DNA of 11,642 nt from Pseudomonadota bacterium (GTDB lineage Bacteria; Pseudomonadota; Gammaproteobacteria; Burkholderiales; JABEVD01): contig JAJZPK010000065.1 in NCBI GenBank assembly GCA_021811205.1, forward strand, positions 1 through 11,642. The letters run 5' to 3'. Shown here piece after piece: positions 6,194 to 11,642 of the stretch (the stretch's first letter is position 1; each line of letters begins with the position of its first letter). The position numbers were made by a program, and so were the translations under genes. Under the pieces are notes generated by a model. The model made no database searches. It saw only the letters and a list, made by a program, of their open reading frames with translations, and was not told the origin of the DNA.

Positions 6194-6199
6194 ATTCTA
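6194..6199 (-). promoter_or_regulatory. Possible -10 element of the eipA-family gene
   Basis: The minus strand reads TAGAAT (5 of 6 to TATAAT), which would start transcription about 15 bases before the eipA-family ATG. The sequence 17 bases upstream (TTTCAA) is a poor -35. A 10-bp palindrome TTCAATTGAA (6212-6221) lies in the spacer region and could be an operator or chance. Confidence 0.35.
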
Positions 6200-6306
6200 G
6201 CGCGAGTGCTGTTCAATTGAAACAGCCTTCATGTGCTGGATACAAGTAAAGGCGAGATGACAGGATGCAGGGGCTGTTCGGCAAATAGTCTTGAAAGGAG
6301 AAAAGC

Positions 6307-6363
6307 ATGAAGGTTTTGCCATTGAAGCGTGCAGAAGGGTGGCGCCGCGCGCTGTTGCGCTGA
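6307..6363 (+). CDS. Possible 18-codon small ORF with strong ribosome binding site
   Basis: An ATG at 6307 preceded by AAAGGAG at normal spacing opens an 18-codon frame (MKVLPLKRAEGWRRALLR) ending in TGA at 6361-6363. The ribosome binding site is better than that of the large receptor gene which follows. It may be a leader peptide, a small basic protein, or the remnant of a lost gene. Its promoter is not clear, and nothing in the peptide matches a family I know. It ends before the candidate TATAAT of the next gene. Confidence 0.3.
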   Translation: MKVLPLKRAEGWRRALLR

Positions 6364-6389
6364 CCGTTCTCCATGCAAGACTAAACAGT

Positions 6390-6395
6390 TATAAT
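6390..6395 (+). promoter_or_regulatory. Candidate -10 element of the CHASE-PAS-GGDEF-EAL gene
   Basis: A perfect TATAAT (6390-6395) would start transcription near 6402, 50 bases before the ATG at 6453. The -35 region (TTCTCC at 6367-6372) is weak. Its position supports the ATG at 6453 over longer upstream starts. Confidence 0.45.
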
Positions 6396-6452
6396 CGGTC
6401 CAATTACAAATTTCCGCTGCCCATCTCGGGTCGGGGAGCTAGACAGCTGTAC

Positions 6453-9400
6453 ATGGACCAACATTCTCCTCCCTCCGGCACGCATCCGGATGATGCATCC
6501 AAATCGACTTCACAGTACGGCCTCTTCCTGCCGTATCTCGTGCTCATGCTTTCCCTGGCTGCGACTTTCCTGGTGTGGACGGCGGGAAACAGGGCGGCCA
6601 ATCGGGACGCAAGGGATTATTTCGACTTCCGCGCGAATGATGCGGTGGAGAAGATCGAAAACAGGCTGAAGCTTTACGAGCAGGCTTTGCGGGGCGCGCA
6701 GGCGCTCTTCATTTCCTCAGGCAATGTCAGCAGGGAAGAATTCAGGGAATACGTCTCCAGCCTCAACCTGGATACCGCTTACCCCGGCATCCTGGGCATT
6801 GGTTTCGCGCTCGGAATTTCGCCATCCATGCTTGTGCGTCACGAGGAATTGATCCGCAAGCAGGGGTTTCCAGATTATGCTGTCAGGCCGGCCGGTCGTC
6901 GCGATTTCTACACTTCAATCATCTACCTGGAGCCTTTCGACTGGCGGAACAAGCGTGCCTTTGGATATGACATGTATTCGGAGTCCACGCGGCGCAAGGC
7001 CATGGCAGCTGCGCGCGATACGGGAAAGATGACCATGTCGGGCAAGGTGATGCTTGTCCAGGAAACAGGCAAGGACGTGCAGGTAGGCTTCTTGATGTAC
7101 CTGCCCGTCTTCAAGGCTGGCGTGCCCCCTGCAAACCGGGAAGCGCGCAGGGCTGCTTTCCTGGGATGGACCTATTCGGTTTTTCGCATGGGTGATTTCA
7201 TGCGCGGCGTATTCGGCGGCCGTTCCGACGAATACGACTTCCACGTCTATGACGGCGACGGAGTATCAGAAAAATCCCTGATGTACGATTCCCATTCAGA
7301 GGGCGCTCTTCAGCCGAGATTTGTCAGCATCAGACGCATGCAGATTGCGAACCACGAATGGACGATTCGCATCGCTTCTCTCCCGCAAATGGAGTCCAGG
7401 TTCGACTCGGCGAAGCCTGACTGGATTGCAGGCGGCGGCATCCTGGTCAGCCTGCTGCTTTTTCTCGTCACCTGGATGCAGGTGAATGGGAAAAGGCGCG
7501 CACTCCTGCTGGCCTTCGAGCTGAACCGCGACCTGATCGAGAGCAGAAAGGCGCTGCAGATAGAGAATGAGAAGAGTCTTGCATTGCTGCGCAATGCAAG
7601 CGACGGGATCTACATCCTTGACGAAAGCGGCAACGTCATCGAGGCGAGCGATTCCTTCTGCGCCATGCTGGGTTACAGCAGGGAAGAAATGATGGGGATG
7701 AACGTTTTCAGCTGGGATGCGAGCTATTCGGATCGGAGCACGTTGCTGGAGAATATAGGGAAGCAGTTTGAAAAGACCGATCGCTACCAGTTCGAAACGC
7801 TGCACAGACGCAAGAACGGGACGGTCTTCGAAGTCGAAGTCAGCGGCGTGCCGCTTGTTCTGGATGGAAGGCCTGTATTGTTCAAATCATCGCGCGACAT
7901 CACTGAACGCAAGCTGTTCGAGAGGAGCTACAGGGAAGAGCGCGATTTTTCCAACGCCGTACTGGATTCCGCAGGGACGGTGATCCTCGTTATCGACGGC
8001 AGCGGCGCCATTTCCCGATTCAACAGGGCGGCCGAGGCATTCTCAGGCTATGCATTCGAAGAGGTGAAGGGAAAACCTTTCTTCTGGCGGAATTTCCTTC
8101 TTTCCGAGCAGCGCTCAGGCGTCGAAGCAGTGTTTAAGTCGGTTTTGGACGGGAACGTCGGTTCAAGCTATGAAAATTTCTGGGTGAACCGCGACGGCGA
8201 GAAACGCCTGTTCTTCTGGACGAATACGCTGATCCGCGACCAGAAGGGGAACGCGAGGTTTCTTGTCGCCATCGGCAGCGACATTTCTGAGCGCAAGAAT
8301 CTCGAACAGCAGCTTGCAGAGCGTGAGAGTCTGTTCCATGCCGTTTTCGACCAGACCCCGAATGCCATAGAGCTGATCGACCCTGACACGTTGCGCTTCA
8401 TCGAGGCCAACCCGGCAGCATGCAGGATGCTGGGCTATTCTCACGAGGAATTCCTCAAATTGAAACTGGTCGACACCCAGGTCGACCTGGGGGAAGAGGC
8501 GCTGAGGTCGGCTGTACGTAAAATCGAGTTGTCCGGCTCGGTCACGCTCGAAAATCGCCATCGCTGCAAGAATGGCGAAATCCTGGATGTCGAAATCACA
8601 TCGAAAATGCTCGACCTTCCCGGAAGAAAGCTTCTGGTCGGCGTCTGGCGCGATGTCACGGCCAGCAGACGAGCGGAACGGGCGATGCGCATCACATCGA
8701 GCGTGTTCGACATTTCGCAGGAGGGTATTCTGATCACCGACGCAGACAATGTCATCCTCGAAGTCAATCCTGCCTTTTCGATCATTACCGGATATGCGAG
8801 AGAGGAAGTGATCGGCAAGAAGCCAAGTCTGCTGAGCTCTGGGCGTCAGGACAAGTCGTTCTACGAAGATATGTGGCGCGCCTTGAACGAAAAGGACGCA
8901 TGGCGCGGGGAAGTCTGGAACAGGAAGAAGTCCGGCGAAATCTACGCGGAACTGCTTTCCATTTCCGTCATCCGCGACGAGGACGGGAAAACGCTGCGCC
9001 ACGTGGGCGTGTTTGCGGACATCAACGACCTGAAGCGGCACGAAGCCGAACTCAGCCGCATCGCCCACTACGATGCCCTGACGGGCATCCCCAACAGGGC
9101 GCTTCTTGCGGACCGGATGAAGCAGGCCATCGCCCAGACGAGGCGGGAGCACAACATGATGGCCGTCTGCTATCTCGACCTGGACGGATTCAAGGCCGTC
9201 AACGACACGATGGGTCACGAGGCGGGGGACGAGGTGCTGGTCGGCGTCGCAAAGCGCATCATGGGCACCATACGCGGCGGGGATACCGTGGCAAGGCTTG
9301 GCGGAGACGAGTTCGTTGTCCTTCTGTTGGGGCTCGAGAAGGGGGAAGAATGCGTTGCGACACTAGAGAGGCTGCTTGAGGGGATTTCAGCTCCTTTCGA

Positions 9401-10340
9401 TATCATGGGAAAGCGCTTTACGCTGGGCGCAAGCATCGGAGTCAGCATCTATCCGCTCGATGACGAGGACGCGGATACGCTGCTGCGCCATGCTGATCAG
9501 GCCATGTATCAGGCAAAGCAGGGAGGGAAAAACCGCTTCGACATCTTCGACCCTTCACTCGATCTGCGTGCAAGAGATCATCGTGAATTCATGAAGGGCA
9601 TCAGGCAGGCCATAGAAAAGAATGAGCTCGAGCTCCATTACCAGCCCAAAATCAACCTGAAGACGCGGCGGATGATTGGCGCCGAGGCTCTCCTGAGATG
9701 GCGTCATCCCGAGCGCGGCCTGCTTTATCCCGCCGAGTTCCTGCATCTTGTCGAACACACTGATCTCGATGTCGAAATAGGCGAATGGGTGATAGAATCA
9801 GCGCTCGCCCAGCTCAGGAATTGGAATCAGGCAGGGCTGGACATCGAGGTCAGCCTCAACATATCTGCCTACCATCTTGAATCGAAGGGTTTCGTTGACA
9901 TGCTGAAGCAGAAACTGGATAGGTATCCGGATGTGCCTGCGCAAAGGGTGCAGATCGAAATATTGGAAACCGCAGCCCTTGCCGATGTGGCCGTGGTATC
10001 AGAAATCATCCAGTCCTGCAGGAAATTCGGCGTAGGTTTCGCTCTGGACGATTTTGGAACGGGCTATTCTTCCCTTGCCTACCTCAGCCGCCTGCCCATC
10101 GACGCGCTCAAGATCGACCAGTCTTTCATCAGGGGGATGCTGAACGACAAGGGAGATTTTGCCATCGTTCAAGGCATCGTCGCCCTCGCCAGTGCATTCG
10201 GCCAGCAAACCATTGCGGAAGGCATCGAGTCGGAAGCGCATTATGCTATTCTTGCCGAGATGGGCTGCGATTTGGGGCAAGGTTACGGAATCGCCCGGCC
10301 GATGCCTGCAGGGGAGTTGATGAAATGGAGAGTGGAATGA
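6453..10340 (+). CDS. CHASE-PAS(x4)-GGDEF-EAL membrane receptor (diguanylate cyclase/phosphodiesterase)
   Basis: A 1295-residue inner-membrane sensor that makes and/or breaks c-di-GMP. Order of parts: transmembrane helix about 22-44; periplasmic CHASE domain about 70-300; second transmembrane helix about 324-344; four PAS domains at about 372-485, 495-612, 624-737 and 746-858; GGDEF about 868-1030; EAL about 1045-1290. The cyclase motif GGDEF is intact at 950-954, with an inhibitory-site RxxD (RGGD, 941-944) five residues before it. The phosphodiesterase motifs are intact too: EAL 1078-1080 (GAEALLRWRHP), LNIS, EILE, DDFGTGYSS from 1199, KIDQSFI and AEGIE. So both activities are possible; which dominates cannot be read. 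Upstream in-frame starts (TTG at 6291) add 54 residues unlike any family and lie before the TATAAT. The ATG at 6453 has no strong ribosome binding site. It overlaps the HDOD gene by an ATGA. Confidence 0.94.
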   Translation: MDQHSPPSGTHPDDASKSTSQYGLFLPYLVLMLSLAATFLVWTAGNRAANRDARDYFDFRANDAVEKIENRLKLYEQALRGAQALFISSGNVSREEFREYVSSLNLDTAYPGILGIGFALGISPSMLVRHEELIRKQGFPDYAVRPAGRRDFYTSIIYLEPFDWRNKRAFGYDMYSESTRRKAMAAARDTGKMTMSGKVMLVQETGKDVQVGFLMYLPVFKAGVPPANREARRAAFLGWTYSVFRMGDFMRGVFGGRSDEYDFHVYDGDGVSEKSLMYDSHSEGALQPRFVSIRRMQIANHEWTIRIASLPQMESRFDSAKPDWIAGGGILVSLLLFLVTWMQVNGKRRALLLAFELNRDLIESRKALQIENEKSLALLRNASDGIYILDESGNVIEASDSFCAMLGYSREEMMGMNVFSWDASYSDRSTLLENIGKQFEKTDRYQFETLHRRKNGTVFEVEVSGVPLVLDGRPVLFKSSRDITERKLFERSYREERDFSNAVLDSAGTVILVIDGSGAISRFNRAAEAFSGYAFEEVKGKPFFWRNFLLSEQRSGVEAVFKSVLDGNVGSSYENFWVNRDGEKRLFFWTNTLIRDQKGNARFLVAIGSDISERKNLEQQLAERESLFHAVFDQTPNAIELIDPDTLRFIEANPAACRMLGYSHEEFLKLKLVDTQVDLGEEALRSAVRKIELSGSVTLENRHRCKNGEILDVEITSKMLDLPGRKLLVGVWRDVTASRRAERAMRITSSVFDISQEGILITDADNVILEVNPAFSIITGYAREEVIGKKPSLLSSGRQDKSFYEDMWRALNEKDAWRGEVWNRKKSGEIYAELLSISVIRDEDGKTLRHVGVFADINDLKRHEAELSRIAHYDALTGIPNRALLADRMKQAIAQTRREHNMMAVCYLDLDGFKAVNDTMGHEAGDEVLVGVAKRIMGTIRGGDTVARLGGDEFVVLLLGLEKGEECVATLERLLEGISAPFDIMGKRFTLGASIGVSIYPLDDEDADTLLRHADQAMYQAKQGGKNRFDIFDPSLDLRARDHREFMKGIRQAIEKNELELHYQPKINLKTRRMIGAEALLRWRHPERGLLYPAEFLHLVEHTDLDVEIGEWVIESALAQLRNWNQAGLDIEVSLNISAYHLESKGFVDMLKQKLDRYPDVPAQRVQIEILETAALADVAVVSEIIQSCRKFGVGFALDDFGTGYSSLAYLSRLPIDALKIDQSFIRGMLNDKGDFAIVQGIVALASAFGQQTIAEGIESEAHYAILAEMGCDLGQGYGIARPMPAGELMKWRVE

Positions 10341-11167
10341 ACAATCATGATGCGCTGTTGCGCTTGCGCTCGCTGCCGGTCATGCCCAGGATCGCGAGGG
10401 AAATTCTGTCACTGAAGATCGAATCCGAAGAGGGCGAGAAATCGCTGCTCGAACTGATCAGGAAAGATCCTGCGATTTCGGCAAAAGTAATCGGTCTCGC
10501 CAATTCCCCCGCATTCGGCACGACGCAAAGAATCGTTTCGGTGAATGATGCTGCATCAAGGCTGGGCATCAAACGAGTGAAATTGACGGCGATGATTTTT
10601 GCCATGATGGCAGCGATAATGCGCACGCCAGGCGGGCTGCTGAACGGTGATTGGCTGTGGCGGCACAGCCTGGCTATCGCCATGACGATGAACACGCTTG
10701 CCCAGTACATGCCCAGGGACATGCGCCCCATGGAAGACGATCTTTTTCTGGCAGGCCTGCTCCATGACTTCGGCTATCTGGTGCTGGATTCCATCGATCC
10801 GAAGCTGAGCGACAGTTTCCATGCGAGGCTCGCCGCTGAAAATGCGCTTTCCGAAGAAGAAGTCGAGAGCGAGATGCTGGAAATGAGCCACGAAGAACTG
10901 GGTGCCGAGTTGGCGAAGCAATGGGGTTTGCCGCAAACCATCATCGATGTGCTGCGGCATCATCATCATCCGGAAAAGAATTCGGGGGCGATGGTGAGGG
11001 TGGCATGCCTTGCCGAGAAGCTGCTTCCCACTTTCGGCAATCCGGAAAATCCGCTGCCCATCTTGCCCGAGGAATGGAGAGCGATCGGTATCGATCCCGG
11101 GAAGCAGGGTGAAATCAGCGAAACGGCGAAGCGGCATGCAAGGGAAGTGAACGCTTCCCTCGGCTGA
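10337..11167 (+). CDS. HDOD-domain signalling protein, translationally coupled to the GGDEF-EAL gene
   Basis: A 276-residue cytoplasmic protein made almost wholly of an HDOD domain, a relative of HD phosphohydrolases common in bacterial signal transduction, usually without proven enzyme activity. Family features: LPVMPRIAREIL near the start, LIRKDPAISAKVIGLANSPAFG (39-61) with IVSVNDAASRLGIKRVK, His110, the HD pair 143-144 (AGLLHDFGYL), MSHEELGAELAKQWGLP and a His run at 208-211. The start at 10337 shares ATGA with the upstream stop and follows GGAG (10327-10330) at ideal spacing; an ATG at 10325 would add four residues. Coupling to the upstream gene suggests it works in the same c-di-GMP pathway, perhaps as an output or scaffold. 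It meets the opposing cyclase gene with no base between the stops. Confidence 0.9.
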   Translation: MNNHDALLRLRSLPVMPRIAREILSLKIESEEGEKSLLELIRKDPAISAKVIGLANSPAFGTTQRIVSVNDAASRLGIKRVKLTAMIFAMMAAIMRTPGGLLNGDWLWRHSLAIAMTMNTLAQYMPRDMRPMEDDLFLAGLLHDFGYLVLDSIDPKLSDSFHARLAAENALSEEEVESEMLEMSHEELGAELAKQWGLPQTIIDVLRHHHHPEKNSGAMVRVACLAEKLLPTFGNPENPLPILPEEWRAIGIDPGKQGEISETAKRHAREVNASLG

Positions 11168-11641
11168 TCATTTCGATTCCATTACCCATACGCCATCCCA
11201 GTCCTCGGGAGGGGGGGTGGCTTTCAGCATTTCGCAGCGATGCAGGTAGAGCCTGGAAAGCTTGTCTTCCGCATTCAATGACAGAGCCTGGTTGAACAAC
11301 TCGATTGCCTGATCCCATTTCTTCTGGCGGTATTTCGCCAGCCCGTCCCTGAAGAAAGAGAGCACTTCGACGATGTTCGGAAATGTGTGCTCCGAATGGT
11401 AGTCCAGGATTTCGTAGACTGCGACGGGCTTGGTTTTTCCCTTCACGACCACGAGATCGGCTTCCCTGCTTCTGTAAGTGCCCTTGAGTTTTCTGTAGGT
11501 GCCTTCGCTGACCAGTATCCTTGCGCCGTATTGCTTGCAGGCGGATTCAAGGCGCGCCGCGAGATTCACGCCATCCCCGATGATGGTGTAGTCCATGCGC
11601 TTTTTCGAGCCGATGTTTCCCGATACGACGAAATCGGTGTT
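11168..11641 (-). CDS. Class III adenylate cyclase, C-terminal part (gene continues beyond the window)
   Basis: The minus-strand frame is open from the window edge to the TGA at 11168-11170; 157 residues are visible. The first third is the end of a class III nucleotidyl cyclase domain: VVSGNIGSKKRMDYTIIGDG followed by VNLAARLE, with the catalytic Asn and Arg. A Thr stands where class IIIa enzymes have the adenine-contacting Asp, pointing to class IIIb. The domain ends at KGKTKPVAVYEIL. The tail (FFRDGLAKYRQKKWDQAIEL and on) resembles one or two TPR helices and closes with PPPEDWDGVWVMESK, an ending I associate with CHASE2-adenylate cyclases. The sensor half is outside the window. The product would be cAMP. 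Confidence 0.88.
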   Translation of the reverse strand, partial: NTDFVVSGNIGSKKRMDYTIIGDGVNLAARLESACKQYGARILVSEGTYRKLKGTYRSREADLVVVKGKTKPVAVYEILDYHSEHTFPNIVEVLSFFRDGLAKYRQKKWDQAIELFNQALSLNAEDKLSRLYLHRCEMLKATPPPEDWDGVWVMESK

Positions 11642-11642
11642 C

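Noticed and set aside
6443..6450. 8-bp palindrome ACAGCTGT just before the receptor start
   Set aside because: Too short and not extendable; it does not fit CT-N12-AG and is expected by chance in a window this long.
6291..6452. N-terminal extension of the GGDEF-EAL protein from a TTG at 6291
   Set aside because: The 54 added residues are unlike any sensor N-terminus, precede the TATAAT element at 6390-6395, and lie before a typical cytoplasmic N-tail and first membrane helix starting at the ATG at 6453.
8163..9218. Long minus-strand frame (351 codons) inside the GGDEF-EAL gene
   Set aside because: It is a shadow frame of a strongly conserved multi-domain gene, with no recognisable domain.

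Overview
The window looks like chromosome from a betaproteobacterium of moderate GC content, possibly of the Nitrosomonadales/Gallionellales type. That guess rests on protein family mix and style, not on any marker gene, so its confidence is low. There is no rRNA, tRNA, CRISPR array, transposase or phage gene. The region is gene-dense and its theme is biofilm control: cellulose export and modification, quorum sensing, and cyclic nucleotide signalling.

Layout. (1) 2-1381 (+): 3' part of bcsC, the outer-membrane cellulose exporter; its 5' end lies outside the window. (2) 1385-3535 (-): bcsG, the cellulose phosphoethanolamine transferase, followed on the same strand by a stand-alone MshEN (GspE/PilB N-terminal type) protein, a fold known to bind c-di-GMP. 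(3) 3660-5319: a complete quorum-sensing module. It has a LuxR-type receptor/regulator (+), a small RsaL-type repressor (-) overlapping the 3' end of the receptor gene, and a LuxI-type acyl-homoserine lactone synthase (+). The 150-bp rsaL/luxI intergenic region holds a perfect 7+7 inverted repeat that fits the CT-N12-AG lux/las box. A second inverted repeat lies over the probable luxI -10 and is a candidate RsaL operator. (4) 5387-5596 (+): a small secreted PsiF-repeat protein. (5) 5618-6172 (-): a DUF1134/EipA envelope protein. (6) 6453-11167 (+): a 1295-residue CHASE-PAS(x4)-GGDEF-EAL membrane receptor with all recognisable catalytic motifs intact, then an HDOD protein whose start codon overlaps the receptor's stop (ATGA). 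(7) 11168-11641 (-): C-terminal part of a class III adenylate cyclase with a TPR-like tail, running off the window end.

How the parts may fit: BcsC exports cellulose and BcsG decorates it. Cellulose synthesis is classically activated by c-di-GMP, and the window encodes both a possible c-di-GMP sensor next to bcsG and a large c-di-GMP making/breaking enzyme. The luxR-rsaL-luxI module beside bcsG makes cell-density control of the cellulose genes a reasonable hypothesis. The sequence shows the proximity and the luxI-proximal binding sites. It does not show a lux box in front of bcsG.
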